DNA of 64,000 nt, from the NCBI GenBank assembly GCA_034770075.1, contig CM068386.1, positions 41,019,990 to 41,083,989 on the forward strand. Direction: 5' to 3'. The position numbers and the translations under genes are program-made. The notes below the pieces were generated by a model that was not told the DNA's origin, did no database searches, and saw only the letters and a program-made list of their open reading frames with translations. Every line of letters starts with the position of its first letter. The first letter of the stretch is position 1. The DNA comes from Aralia elata (Eukaryota > Streptophyta > Magnoliopsida > Apiales > Araliaceae). Of this stretch, positions 23,108-36,670 are shown piece after piece.

Positions 23108-23785
23108 ATGCCGTCAAGGAGACAACCCCGATACACGAGGGTGGAAGAGACAGTGAATAACGAGGAGGGTCAGACTGACCCCAAGAGGACCTTTGTGAAC
23201 TTGTTAGAGGAAACGATGCAAGACAGACCAGCCATTGCGGTTGTTTGGCCATGAAATCACATGGCGAACTTTACGGGTTTCAAATTACTAGGACCACCGG
23301 AGTTTCGTGGGAATATGGATTCGAGTGAAGCCCAGACATGGGTAAAAGAAATGGAAAAAAGTTTTCAAGGTCGCAAGAGTGACCGAAGAACAGAAGACTT
23401 CGTTTGCCACTTTCATGAGGAAGGGTGAGTCAAATTACTGGTGGAAGGCGAATAGAAGCCGAGCTGGGGAAGGCGCGACTGCGTGGACTCGTTTTAAGGA
23501 GCTGTTTTTCAAAAAAATTACCTTCTAGAAAGCACGCAGGCAAGTATAGAGATAAAATTCTTGGATCTGAAGCAAGATGATATGTCGGTAGCAGAGTACA
23601 CAACGAAGTTTAACAAACTATCTAGGTTTGATCCACACCAAGTGGACACCGGAGCTAGGCGAGCGAAGAGATTTGATCAAGGGTTGAAGCCCTGGGCGTA
23701 TAGTAAGGTTGTGGTTTTACAGATCAACACATTTCCTACGTTACTTAAGTAAGCAATCGTTGCCGAGGAGGAAATGAAGCGTTGA
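23108..23785 (+). pseudogene. gag: Chromovirus gag, unit 1, broken
   Basis: Gag forms the particle shell. I chose the ATG at 23108 (MPSRRQPRYTR) because it starts the conserved part; a frame also extends upstream to 23033. The capsid motifs FKLLGPPEFRG and NYWWKANR are visible, followed by VAEYTTKFNKLSRF. Breaks: in-frame TGA 23252-23254 (also in units 2 and 3); an extra A in the run at 23355-23360 (this unit only); one base missing in the A-run near 23513-23518 (shared with unit 2); TAA 23750-23752 (this unit only); TGA 23783-23785. The usual CCHC zinc knuckle is absent. The sequence passes in about 30 bp from the capsid end to the protease start. Confidence 0.85.
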
Positions 23786-23813
23786 CAAAGCACAACCAAG
23801 ATCAAAAAAAGCT

Positions 23814-26800
23814 ATGATGGTCACAAGGAAGGGTGTCATGGGGTCCAAGGATGTGGTGTCAGGTATCATCCCAATCAATGATATAAATGCTTATGTGTTA
23901 TTCGATTCGGGTGCTACCTGCTCTTTTGTTTCCGAAGAATTTGCTAAACGGTTAGACTTACCTCGTGAAAAGTTGGAATACCCTATGAACGTAAAAGTAA
24001 CAAACAAGGAAATTATCCCCGTAGAATGCATTCATAGGAATTGTTGTGCCGAATTGCGAGGATTTAAGCTCAGCGTGGATTTGATAACGATTCATTTGGG
24101 GGAGTTCGATGTGATCCTTGGAATGGATTGGTTATCGATTCACGGAGCAGTCATCGACTGTAAGAAGAAGTGTGTACACCTGAAGACTTCTAATAAGTCG
24201 AAGATAGTATTCTATGGTAGTAAATCGCCGAGACAATCTTGTTGTGTAACGATGATGCAAGCTAAGAGATTTCTGAAGAAGGGTTGTATAGGTTATTTGG
24301 CTCATGTAGTTGATACTCGTCGAGTCGAGGGCGAACCAAGTCAGATACCTGTCGTAAGGGAATTCACAGATGTCTTTCCAGATGAAATTCCGGGATTACC
24401 GCCGGATAAAGGAGGTAGAATTTGTAATTAACTTGGTGCCGGGAGCCGCACCAATATCGAAGGCGCCGTATCGCATGGCACCGATAGAAATGAAGGAGCT
24501 AATGGTTCAATTGCAAGAACTGTTGGATAAAGGTTATATCAGACCGAGCGTGTCACCATGGGGAGCGTCAGTTCTGTTCGTAAAGAAGAAGGATGGATCG
24601 TTAAGGCTGAGTATCGATTATAGGGAATTGAACAAGGTTACGATTAAGAACAGGTACCCGCTACCCAGAATAGACGATCTGTTTGATCAACTCAAGGGAG
24701 CGAAATACTTTTCAAAGATTAATTTAAGGACAGGCTACCATCAGCTAAGGGTGAGATAGGAGGATATCCCGAAGACGGCATTCAGAACTCGTTATGGACA
24801 TTTCAAGTTTCTGGTAATGTCATTTGGACTAACAAATGCACCATCGACATTCATGGATATGATGAACAGAGTGTTCAAGCAGTACTTGGACAAGTTCGTA
24901 GTCGTATTCATCGATGACATCTTGGTGTATTCAGAGACAGAGGAGGAGCATGCTGAACATTTAAAGATGGTATTAGAAGCTCTCAGGAGGGAGAAATTGT
25001 ATGCAAAGTTTTCTAAGTGTGAGTTTTAGTTGCAGAGAGTGCAGTTTCTAGGTCATGTCATAGACAAGAATGGTGTTTCGGTGGACCCAGCAAAAGTAGA
25101 AGCAGTTATCAACTGGGAACAGCCGAAGACGCCGACGGAGATCCGGAGTTTCTTGGGATTAGCGGGATACTATCGAAGGTTCATACAGGATTTTTCAAAG
25201 ATAGCATCGCCATTGACCAATCTCACCAGGAAAACAGTTAAGTTCGTTTGGTCGGAGAAGTGTGAGGAGAGTTTCATGGAGCTGAAGAAGAGACTTAGCC
25301 AAGCACCAGTGTTGACCTTACCCGACAACACTGGGGGTTTCGTAGTGTATAGCGATGCGTCACACAAGGGTCTGGGCTGTGTACTGATGCAACACGGCAA
25401 GGTCGTGGCGTACGCATCACGTCAACTGAAAGACTATGAGAAGGGTTACCCGACTCATGACTTGGAGTTAGCAGCAGTAGTTTTTGCCTTGAAGATTTGG
25501 AGGCACTATCTGTACGGGGAGAAGTGCGAGATATATACTGATCACAAAAGTCTGAAATATATCTTCACTCAGAAGGAGCTAAACATGAGGCAACGCCGAT
25601 GGTTAGAATTGATCAAGGACTACGACTGTGAAATTCTGTACCATCCGGGCAAAGCAAATGTACTGGCTGACGCCTTGAGTAGAAAAAGGCAAGGTGAAAT
25701 TGATGCAGCTGACAGTCCAGGAGGAATTGATACGGGACTTTGAACGCCTGGAACTGGAGGTTAAGTATCCGATGGAGACGGACAAAAAATTGTTCACAAT
25801 AACAGTAGGTCCGACTCTACTGGATAAGATACAAGAGGCTCAAGAATTTGATGAGGAATGCATTGACATTAAGAAACAATTATCGGAGGGAAAAGCATCA
25901 AAGTACAAGGTTGACAGCGCAGGATTGCTGAGATTCGAGGGAAGGATCTGGATACCCTACGTACCGGACCTAAGGGAAGAGATTTTACAGGAGGCCCATA
26001 ATACGAGATTTTCGGTACATCCGGGTAGCACCAAGATGTATCAAGATCTTTCGTCAGCATTATTGGTGGCCGCATTTGAAGGGGGAAGTTGCAGAATTCG
26101 TCAGCCGGTGTTTAACTTGTCAGAGGATCAAGGCAGAGCACCAACGGCCGAGCGGATTGTTGCAACCCTTAGAGATTCCCGAGTGGAAGTGGGAACACAT
26201 CACAATGGATTTTGTGGTAGGGCTCCCGACAACACATAAGGGTCTAGACGCCATCTGGGTGATCGTAGATCGTTTGACCAAGTCTGCCCATTTTCTACCG
26301 ATCAAGATCAGGTACAAATTGGAACAACTAGCGAAACTTTACGTGAAGGAAATAGTATCACGACATGGAGTGCCGGTGTCTATTGTATCTGACAGAGATC
26401 CGCGTTTCACGTCAAATTTTTGGAGAAGTCTACAGGAAAGACTGGGGACACAGTTAAGAATGAGTACGGCATATCATCCTCAGACTGATGGTCAGAGTGA
26501 GCGAACAATTCAGACCCTAGAGGATATGCTCCGGGCAGTTGTGATGGACTTAAGTGGTAGCTGGGACGATCACTTGCCACTAGTAGAGTTCGCCTACAAT
26601 AATAGCTACCATGCTAGCATTGGTATGCCACCGTACGAAGCATTGTATGGAAGGAAGTGTCGAACACCGTTGTGTTGGGATGAAGTTGGTGAACGGAGAT
26701 TGTTGGGACCAAAATTGGTACAACAAACCGTGGAAATTATTAAGGTAATAAGACAGCGGTTAGTAGCAGCTCAAGATCGTCAGAAGAAGTATGCCGACTT

Positions 26801-27245
26801 ACATCGTCAGAAACGAGACTTTGAAGTTGGTAGCTTTGTGTTTTTGAAGGTATCTCTCTGGAAAGGGAAGATCCGTTTTGGGAAAAAGGGCAAGCTGAGC
26901 CCTAGGTTCATAGGACCTTTCGAAATATTGAGAAGAATAGGTGAAGTGGCGTACGAGGTAGCATTACCTCCTGAACTTGAGCACATCCACAACGTGTTCC
27001 ACGTATCAGTGTTGCGTCTGTATAAGCTAGATTACAAACATGTTATCTCCTATGAACCAATTCAAGTCGAAAGAGATTTATCGTACGAGGAGATTCCTGT
27101 TCAAATATTGGATAGGAAAGAGCAAAAGCTGAGGAATAAAATTATTCACTCAGTGAAGGTTCTCTGGAGAAACCACGCGGTGGAAGAAGCCACGTGGGAA
27201 CTCGAAGAGAGGATGAGAGCTAATTACCCTCAGTTATTCGAGTAA
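23814..27245 (+). pseudogene. pol: Chromovirus pol (PR-RT-RNase H-IN-chromodomain), unit 1, broken
   Basis: Protease LFDSGATCSFVS near 23898. RT: YRMAPIEMKEL near 24470, IDYRELNKVTIKNRYPLPRIDDLFDQL near 24613, FVVVFIDDILVYS near 24894. RNase H: VVYSDASHKGLG near 25342, TDHKSLKYI near 25540. Integrase: CLTCQRIKAEHQ near 26112; DDE residues in TMDFVVG, VSDRDPRF and GQSERT (near 26202, 26389, 26488). The C-terminus (VKVLWRNHAVEEATWELEE) is chromodomain-like. Shared breaks: extra A near 24407; RT motif A reads FSKIN, so the catalytic Asp is Asn (24721-24723); TAG 24757; TAG 25027; a one-base shift near 25700. Private to this unit: an extra T near 26049 in the integrase finger. Ends TAA 27243-27245. 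Confidence 0.9.
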
Positions 27246-27279
27246 CCTTAGATTGAAATTCCGAGGACGGAATTTTTAT

Positions 27280-27292
27280 AAGGGGGAGAGGA
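27280..27292 (+). other. Polypurine tract, unit 1
   Basis: AAGGGGGAGAGGA directly before LTR B. The same tract lies at 36658-36670 before LTR C and, on the minus strand, at 60815-60825. Confidence 0.88.
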
Positions 27293-30200
27293 TGTAATGT
27301 CCAGGAAATTTTTAAAACATTGTATCAAATTTATTTTGATAAATAAAATTCATTTTATATAATTCTATGAATTTTAATTGGATCCACGTGAGAATTATTA
27401 TTTAATTATAATTATACGGTCCAATAATTTTCTTGCATTAAAAAGGGGCTCATTAATAGTGTGATTTAAATTTGTGAGTTAACCCTAAGATTTAATTTGC
27501 AAGAAATTTGGAAGAAAAATTAATAAATAAATTCATTTCACTATTAATGGATTAAATAAATCGAATGAGGTATTATTGAAAACAAATATCTTAAATAAGT
27601 AATTAGTGGAATTAATTATTCAATTTAAATATTAGCAACATAATGTTATTAATTTTAATTGGGTTATCTCTTTTTATTTTTACTGATCCAATATCAAGTT
27701 GGGTCGAACCCATTTTCCTTTTATTCTCCTGTTGGACCAACTGTGTGGACTGGGTCAAGCTAAACCAATTGGGCTGGACCCCTTTCTTCTCATATCGGGT
27801 GTGACCCATTTCTAGTGGGTTGGGAAAAATTCATACCGTCAAAATAATTAGGTGCAGAAGAGGGGCTTGGGGTTAATCAAAGCCTAATGGCCTAAGATTT
27901 CAGTCGGATGGAATGGGAGAGGAGCAGAGATGTCAAGTGCCGGCAATAGTAGGGAATGAGGCTAGCGACCGGCGAGCATTCATAGACTCGACATGAGCGA
28001 CCGAGCAACTGCAAACGGACCAAGGGTCCTGAGCATTCGGCGATTCGACCGACGAGACTGTGCGGCACAAGGGGCTGCCGACTGAGCTTAGCTGGGTTTG
28101 AAAAGGACTTGATGTAGACAGCCTCCCGCCTATTCCTCTCTAAACCCTTGGGTACTGCTCTGTCAATTGGAGTATTAAACCCACGAATGGGGCAGATTTC
28201 CGCCTATAAATAGGAACCCCAAATTCGCCTAACCAAGTATTTGGGCTCAGTAAAGTTTGAGTTTTTCTTGTTATTTTCCTTTTCTTTCCGGCGTCAAGCA
28301 AGCGTGAAGGTTGCGAACGTAGGGCAATCCGAAGAGGGAAGCCAGCTTGTGGATGTCTGCCGGTTTCACGTTCTATTTCGGAAGAAGAAGGAGAAACAGC
28401 AGCTAGGAGTCACCTTCGCGCCGACTCCACGCTAAGGTATAACTGGTTCTGTTTGTGTTTGATGTAATTTGATTGGGAGGGATCATGTAAGATTCCGGCG
28501 GTATAATGCTGCAGTCGGTTTTGTTTAGTGGGAAACCTTAGTATGCCCACCATGTGTTTGTGGCAAAGCCTGAATGAGCCAGATTTCTACTTTTGTGTTT
28601 ATTGTTCAGTCAGCAACATTGTTTATGAGGTCAAAACTTCGGTTTATTTGTGTTAAGTGTTTGGGTTGTTCACAGAAAATTGAAATAAACGTTGTATGCT
28701 TACCGTTTGTTAGTCGAAGCTTGTAGCTATGAACCTTGGTTATGAGTACTGAGTGTGTAATATAAACAACAACAAACATTGGGCAGTATGGAGCAGGGGC
28801 GGCTGAGCGACGGCCAGTCGTTGGTACTTGACCTAGCTCTATTAAACCCGATTTTGGATGTTTTTTTTTTAAAAAAAAAATATAAATAAAAATAATAATA
28901 ATAATAATAAAAATATATATATAATAATAATAAATACTTGATCTAGTTATTATTCTACTAATATTGAATAATAATTAGGTACAAAGAAAAGTTATAAATT
29001 TATTATTCGACATTAAATAATACATATTTAAATTTATATTAATTAATCAGGAAATAAATAATTATTTATTAAATAAGGATAGTTAGTTATTACTCAACTA
29101 TAAATAAAATTAATAATTATTTATTATTTGATAAAGATAATACATACTTAATTATCGTTTAAATAAATATTAAGTATGAGCAAGGTTAGCAAATAATTAT
29201 TTATTATCCATACATAATGAATAAAGGTAATAAATATTCAATTATTATTTAATCTTATAGCAATTAAGTATAAATAAAGATAATGAATATTTACGTATTG
29301 TTTAATGAATACTAAATAAATAATTAAGCAGGAATAAAGTGATAAAATAATAACTAATTATCACTGAAATTATTGTTTTAAATAATAAATAAAGATATTA
29401 AATATTTAATTATTATTTAATATTGAATAATAATTAAGTATTAATAAAGTTATTAAATGAGAAGGAAAATAACTACTTAATCATTAATGAAATAATGATT
29501 AAGTATAAGTGAGATTTATAAGTTAATTATTTTTGGCCTTAATAAATAATGATAATAAACACTTAAGGCTTATTTAATAGCAAGTCAGTGCGTGTAGAAT
29601 TAATACATTAAGTAATGTTGAATAAGGAACAATGTTAATAATTACTCCATTACCCCTAAGGTATATAGTAATTAAGTATAAATAAAATTGAGTAAGTGAC
29701 CAACTAGTATTTAGTTGCTATTAAACCATGATAAACTTATAAAGATTATTAACCCATATTTAGAGACGATAAGGGTAATAATCTGAACATTCGAAGAACA
29801 GTAATCATGATTAGCTATCAAATATTTTAATAGTTAAAGGTCATTAAGTTGATTTCTGTTAAGCTAATGATTAGACAGAAATTAAATATATATGGTGAAT
29901 TGTTTGTCTGCTAAATAAATAGCGTAAGTGGGTATAATTACGCAATGCTAATGGATGAACCAACTCTACCAACTGATAGGTTATCCAAGGTCAAGTAATT
30001 AAAGCTAAGATTTAATTGTAGCTGAGCAAACATGCAAGTTCTCTATCCCGAAACTTTAAATATTGCAAGTTCCTAACCCTAAACTTCTTACATTATTGCA
30101 AGTTCTCCTTTACTCAACTTTTACATTGAGCAAATTTCTAAGCCTTATGCACTATTTTTAATTCGTGCAAAAAGGTATATATATACTGTTGCAAGTTATT

Positions 30201-31098
30201 CTTTAAGCTTGAGTTTTTATCTCCAAGCATGCCTTAAGTGGTCTAATTACTTTCTAAATTATTCCACATCTGTATATTTATTGACATTCGCACTCGTGCA
30301 TTTGAAATTCGTATATTTAAATTCAGGAATTTATAAACCATTCATGGTAAGTCTGAACCCTTGTTCGGTCAGACAAATATGTGAGAATTTATAAAAGCTA
30401 TCTGAACCAATCAATGGTAAGGATTCTTAGACTGTATGAACATCCCTTTATTTATAGGGGAGTACCCCACGTACCGTATATAAGGTACAAATAGCAGAAT
30501 TAAATGTTATGCATATACATAGGGTACGCGAGACTGATCCCCTCAAGTACGTTATTCTGTAGCCAGTAACCAGAGGGTCAACCAGCTATTGACTCCTTTG
30601 GAAGTTATTGTTCAAAGTCTATTTGACTATCAATTGTTCTAAAAGCAATTATTGTTCTTGCTTCTGATTTTTCTAATGTTGAAATTCCTTAATATCCCTT
30701 CATCATGATATATCCTTATTGTCATACTTTAAACTTGCTGGGCAAACTCGTTGCTCATTCCTGCTATATCATGATCTCATTGCAGCTAAACCAGAGACGT
30801 CAGGGTGGGAAGAACAACGGGAAGGAAAAGATGAAGTGATAGACTTCATGTAGCAGAAGATAAAACTATGTGTAGTTAATTACTATAATGTAATTTAATC
30901 CCTGATAGTTATTAGGGTACGGATTGTGTATGTGTTTAAGGTTATTTGTATTATGGGACTAGTAACACCTTGTAATGAACAACGTATGTTTATTTTATTC
31001 CGCATTTTAGTTACCATATGTTGTTAGAGGTGAATGTTTGTATTGGATCGTGATGACCGGATCCGGGTATTTGGAGACCCGAATTTGGGGGCGTCACA
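27293..31098 (+). repeat. Array LTR B (shared between units 1 and 2)
   Basis: 3806 bp, TGTAATGTCCAGG to GGGGGCGTCACA. It serves as 3' LTR of unit 1 and 5' LTR of unit 2. It differs from LTR A and LTR C at a few dozen places at most, many of them single-base length changes in homopolymers. TATA box at 28204-28210. Confidence 0.92.
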
Positions 31099-31101
31099 GG
31101 T

Positions 31102-31113
31102 TGGTATCAGAGC
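31102..31113 (+). other. Primer binding site, array unit 2
   Basis: TGGTATCAGAGC (initiator tRNA-Met type), 3 bp after LTR B. The leader 31114-32488 follows and holds no gene. Confidence 0.92.
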
Positions 31114-32488
31114 TATAGGTTATAACCCTTAGGAGAAAGAGTCCTTAGGCTATAACCTGAGAGAATATAGAGGAATAGAAGGGGATAGAACTCATATAGA
31201 GTTATTTTTAGGTAGAAATTTATTATGATCTTAAAATTGAGGATTTGGATCATACGTTGGTGTTATTAAGCGTGTGGATAATTTGAGGAATGTGTATTGA
31301 TGAGATAATATGGTAAAGTGGAGACCATTAAGTATGGACGATCCATTGTAAGCTGGAGTTATAGATATTCGAGGTAATTAGATTAATCATTTGATGCTAT
31401 TAATCAATTCTGTGGCTATTGATCAATTTTTGTGGCTATTCATTAGATAAGATATTGGAGTGATGTGGTATAGAGTTTCTTTGTGATGAAGAGAGGGTAC
31501 CTTAGAATCTGTTGGGTTAAGGTTTGCAAGAAAGAAATGATTAATTCGATAAATAATGAATATATCGATATTTTGAAGTGTTAGTTAAGTTATTAAGCTT
31601 TATGGTGGAATGCCAGGTGAGACAAAGGTAATGAACTCATATAGAGTTGTTAAGCAAAAGTTGAGAGTATTAAGATGAATGATTTTATATGCAAAAAAAA
31701 AAAAAAAATTAAGAGATGACCGATGGCAATTTAGATTGTTTTGATGATTAGAAAGGAGAGACAACGGAGAGATTATAAGAAATGAACCAAGGGTAGATTT
31801 AGTGTCTGATCTGGAAAAAGTATCTAGAGATGGAACTGAATGATGAGATAATAGAAATCCCTAAGGAGGATCAATTGGAGCCGATATAAGGAATAGGAGG
31901 AAATGAAAGAAAGAAAGGTTAAGTCTGAGAGTTATAAGACCTTTGTGAGTCGTAATGAATGAAGAATAGTAGTCAATGTATATGTACTAGTATACCTATG
32001 CATGTAAGAAATGTGAATCTCAGTTTTTGTACAGCTAGCAGTATATCTGTTGTAAGTCCCAATTTTGTGTAAGTTGTGGAGTAGTTATGTGAATCCCATC
32101 TTGTTGTTAGTAACAGAGGGATACGTGGATATCAGGAATGCTATATGATGTAAGTAGTATGAGGTACTAAGATGAGCTTATTAGTATTTACTAAAGGTGC
32201 CTTGAGTTGATATGATGATGATACATCCCCACTTTTCAGATCTAAGGGAATGGAGTTCTTATTAATCCCATCTTTTGTGTCTTAATGGGATAGTTAACAT
32301 TTATAGGAATATGCCGGAATTATAAGTGTTTGACACACTAAAGGGTGTATGAATATAAATGTGGTATTATTATTACATGATTGATTGTGATCGATTTGTG
32401 CCTTGACTCTTAAATGATAACATCAGTAGAATTTTGCACGATGTGTAAAACAAGAAGGATTTATGTAAGGTTTTGTTTAGAACAAACA

Positions 32489-33165
32489 ATGCCGTCAAGG
32501 AGACAACCCCGATACACGAGGGTGGAAGAGACAGTGAATAACGAGGAGGGTCAGACTGACCCCAAGAGGACCTTTGTGAACTTGTTAGAGGAAACGATGC
32601 AAGACAGACCAGCCATTGCGGTTGTTTGGCCATGAAATCACATGGCGAACTTTACGGGTTTCAAATTACTAGGACCACCGGAGTTTCGTGGGAATATGGA
32701 TTCGAGTGAAGCCCAGACATGGGTAAAAGAAATGGAAAAAGTTTTCAAGGTCGCAAGAGTGACCGAAGAACAGAAGACTTCGTTTGCCACTTTCATGAGG
32801 AAGGGTGAGTCAAATTACTGGTGGAAGGCGAATAGAAGCCGAGCTGGGGAAGGCGCGACTGCGTGGACTCGTTTTAAGGAGCTGTTTTTCAAAAAAATTA
32901 CCTTCTAGAAAGCACGCAGGCAAGTATAGAGATAAAATTCTTGGATCTGAAGCAAGATGATATGTCGGTAGCAGAGTACACAACGAAGTTTAACAAACTA
33001 TCTAGGTTTGATCCACACCAAGTGGACACCGGAGCTAGGCGAGCGAAGAGATTTGATCAAGGGTTGAAGCCCTGGGCGTATAGTAAGGTTGTGGTTTTAC
33101 AGATCAACACATTTCCTACGTTACTTAAGGAAGCAATCGTTGCCGAGGAGGAAATGAAGCGTTGA
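32489..33165 (+). pseudogene. gag: Chromovirus gag, unit 2, broken
   Basis: Same as unit 1 but without its private A insertion and TAA, so the capsid frame 32642-32908 is open from FKLLGPPEFRG to FKKITF. Shared lesions with unit 1: TGA before 32639, the missing base in the A-run near 32890, and TGA at 33163-33165. After the last TGA the same frame runs directly into the protease region. The zinc knuckle is again missing. Confidence 0.85.
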
Positions 33166-33192
33166 CAAAGCACAACCAAGATCAAAAAAGCC

Positions 33193-36100
33193 ATGATGGT
33201 CACAAGGAAGGGTGTCGTGGGGTCCAAGGATGTGGTGTTAGGTATCATCCCAATCAATGATATAAATGCTTATGTGTTATTCGATTCGGGTGCTACCTGC
33301 TCTTTTGTTTCCGAAGAATTTGCTAAACGGTTAGACTTACCTCGTGAAAAGTTGGAATACCCTATGAACGTAAAAGTAACAAACAAGGAAATTATCCCCG
33401 TAGAATGCATTCATAGGAATTGTTGTGCCGAATTGCGAGGATTTAAGCTCAGCGTGGATTTGATAACGATTCATTTGGGGGAGTCCGATGTGATCCTTGG
33501 AATGGATTGGTTATCGATTCATGGAGCAGTCATCGACTGTAAGAAGAAGTGTGTACACCTGAAGACTTCTAATAAGTCGAAGGTAGTATTCTATGGTAGT
33601 AAATCGCCGAGACAATCTTGTTGTGTAACGATGATGCAAGCTAAGAGATTTCTGAAGAAGGGTTGTATAGGTTATTTGGCTCATGTAGTTGATACTCGTC
33701 GAGTCGAGGGCGAACCAAGTCAGATACCTGTCGTAAGGGAATTCACAGATGTCTTTCCAGATGAAATTCCGGGATTACCGCCGGATAAAGGAGGTAGAAT
33801 TTGTAATTAACTTGGTGCCGGGAGCCGCACCAATATCGAAGGCGCCGTATCGCATGGCACCGATAGAAATGAAGGAGCTAATGGTTCAATTGCAAGAACT
33901 GTTGGATAAAGGTTATATCAGACCGAGCGTGTCACCATGGGGAGCGTCAGTTCTGTTCGTAAAGAAGAAGGATGGATCGTTAAGGCTGAGTATCGATTAT
34001 AGGGAATTGAACAAGGTTACGATTAAGAACAGGTACCCGCTACCCAGAATAGACGATCTGTTTGATCAACTCAAGGGAGCGAAATACTTTTCAAAGATTA
34101 ATTTAAGGACATGCTACCATCAGCTAAGGGTGAGATAGGAGGATATCCCGAAGACGGCATTCAGAACTCGTTATGGACATTTCGAGTTTCTGGTAATGTC
34201 ATTTGGACTAACAAATGCACCATCGACATTCATGGATATGATGAACAGAGTGTTCAAGCAGTACTTGGACAAGTTCGTAGTCGTATTCATCGATGACATC
34301 TTGGTGTATTCAGAGACAGAGGAGGAGCATGCTGAACATTTAAAGATGGTATTAGAAGCTCTCAGGAGGGAGAAATTGTATGCAAAGTTTTCTAAGTGTG
34401 AGTTTTAGTTGCAGAGAGTGCAGTTTCTAGGTCATGTCATAGACAAGAATGGTGTTTCGGTGGACCCAGCAAAAGTAGAAGCAGTTATCAACTGGGAACA
34501 GCCGAAGACGCCGACGGAGATCCGGAGTTTCTTGGGATTAGCGGGATACTATCGAAGGTTCATACAGGATTTTTCAAAGATAGCATCGCCATTGACCAAT
34601 CTCACCAGGAAAACAGTTAAGTTCGTTTGGTCGGAGAAGTGTGAGGAGAGTTTCATGGAGCTGAAGAAGAGACTTAGCCAAGCACCAGTGTTGACCTTAC
34701 CCGACAACACTGGGGGTTTCGTAGTGTATAGCGATGCGTCACACAAGGGTCTGGGCTGTGTACTGATGCAACACGGCAAGGTCGTGGCGTACGCATCACG
34801 TCAACTGAAAGACTATGAGAAGGGTTACCCGACTCATGACTTGGAGTTAGCAGCAGTAGTTTTTGCCTTGAAGATTTGGAGGCACTATCTGTACGGGGAG
34901 AAGTGCGAGATATATACTGATCACAAAAGTCTGAAATATATCTTCACTCAGAAGGAGCTAAACATGAGGCAACGCCGATGGTTAGAATTGATCAAGGACT
35001 ACGACTGTGAAATTCTGTACCATCCGGGCAAAGCAAATGTACTGGCTGACGCCTTGAGTAGAAAAAGGCAAGGTGAAATTGATGCAGCTGACAGTCCAGG
35101 AGGAATTGATACGGGACTTTGAACGCCTGGAACTGGAGGTTAAGTATCCGATGGAGACGGACAAAAAATTGTTCACAATAACAGTAGGTCCGACTCTACT
35201 GGATAAGATACAAGAGGCTCAAGAATTTGATGAGGAATGCATTGACATTAAGAAACAATTATCGGAGGGAAAAGCATCAAAGTACAAGGTTGACAGCGCA
35301 GGATTGCTGAGATTCGAGGGAAGGATCTGGATACCCTACGTACCGGACCTAAGGGAAGAGATTTTACAGGAGGCCCATAATACGAGATTTTCGGTACATC
35401 CGGGTAGCACCAAGATGTATCAAGATCTTCGTCAGCATTATTGGTGGCCGCATTTGAAGGGGGAAGTTGCAGAATTCGTCAGCCGGTGTTTAACTTGTCA
35501 GAGGATCAAGGCAGAGCACCAACGGCCGAGCGGATTGTTGCAACCCTTAGAGATTCCCGAGTGGAAGTGGGAACACATCACAATGGATTTTGTGGTAGGG
35601 CTCCCGACAACACATAAGGGTCTAGACGCCATCTGGGTGATCGTAGATCGTTTGACCAAGTCTGCCCATTTTCTACCGATCAAGATCAGGTACAAATTGG
35701 AACAACTAGCGAAACTTTACGTGAAGGAAATAGTATCACGACATGGAGTGCCGGTGTCTATTGTATCTGACAGAGATCCGCGTTTCACGTCAAATTTTTG
35801 GAGAAGTCTACAGGAAAGACTGGGGACACAGTTAAGAATGAGTACGGCATATCATCCTCAGACTGATGGTCAGAGTGAGCGAACAATTCAGACCCTAGAG
35901 GATATGCTCCGGGCAGTTGTGATGGACTTAAGTGGTAGCTGGGACGATCACTTGCCACTAGTAGAGTTCGCCTACAATAATAGCTACCATGCTAGCATTG
36001 GTATGCCACCGTACGAAGCATTGTATGGAAGGAAGTGTCGAACACCGTTGTGTTGGGATGAAGTTGGTGAACGGAGATTGTTGGGACCAGAATTGGTACA

Positions 36101-36623
36101 ACAAACCGTGGAAATTATTAAGGTAATAAGACAGCGGTTAGTAGCAGCTCAAGATCGTCAGAAGAAGTATGCCGACTTACATCGTCAGAAACGAGACTTT
36201 GAAGTTGGTAGCTTTGTGTTTTTGAAGGTATCTCTCTGGAAAGGGAAGATCCGTTTTGGGAAAAAGGGCAAGCTGAGCCCTAGGTTCATAGGACCTTTCG
36301 AAATATTGAGAAGAATAGGTGAAGTGGCGTACGAGGTAGCATTACCTCCTGAACTTGAGCACATCCACAACGTGTTCCACGTATCAGTGTTGCGTCTGTA
36401 TAAGCTAGATTACAAACATGTTATCTCCTATGAACCAATTCAAGTCGAAAGAGATTTATCGTACGAGGAGATTCCTGTTCAAATATTGGATAGGAAAGAG
36501 CAAAAGCTGAGGAATAAAATTATTCACTCAGTGAAGGTTCTCTAGAGAAACCACGCGGTGGAAGAAGCCACGTGGGAACTCGAAGAGAGGATGAGAGCTA
36601 ATTACCCTCAGTTATTCGAGTAA
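33193..36623 (+). pseudogene. pol: Chromovirus pol (PR-RT-RNase H-IN-chromodomain), unit 2, broken
   Basis: Domains as in unit 1: protease LFDSGATCSFVS near 33277, RT FIDDILVYS near 34285, RNase H from 34721, integrase from 35360. The integrase frame 35073-36545 is open for 490 codons, with an intact H-H-C-C finger (HYWWPHLKGEVAEF between its halves) and D, D, E residues. Shared breaks: extra A near 33786, catalytic Asp to Asn at 34100-34102, TAG 34136, TAG 34406, frame change near 35075. Private: TAG at 36543-36545 where unit 1 has a Trp codon, cutting the chromodomain; Cys instead of Gly two codons after the changed motif A. Ends TAA 36621-36623. Confidence 0.9.
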
Positions 36624-36670
36624 CCTTAGATTGAAATTCCGAGGACGAAATTTTTATAAGGGGGAGAGGA

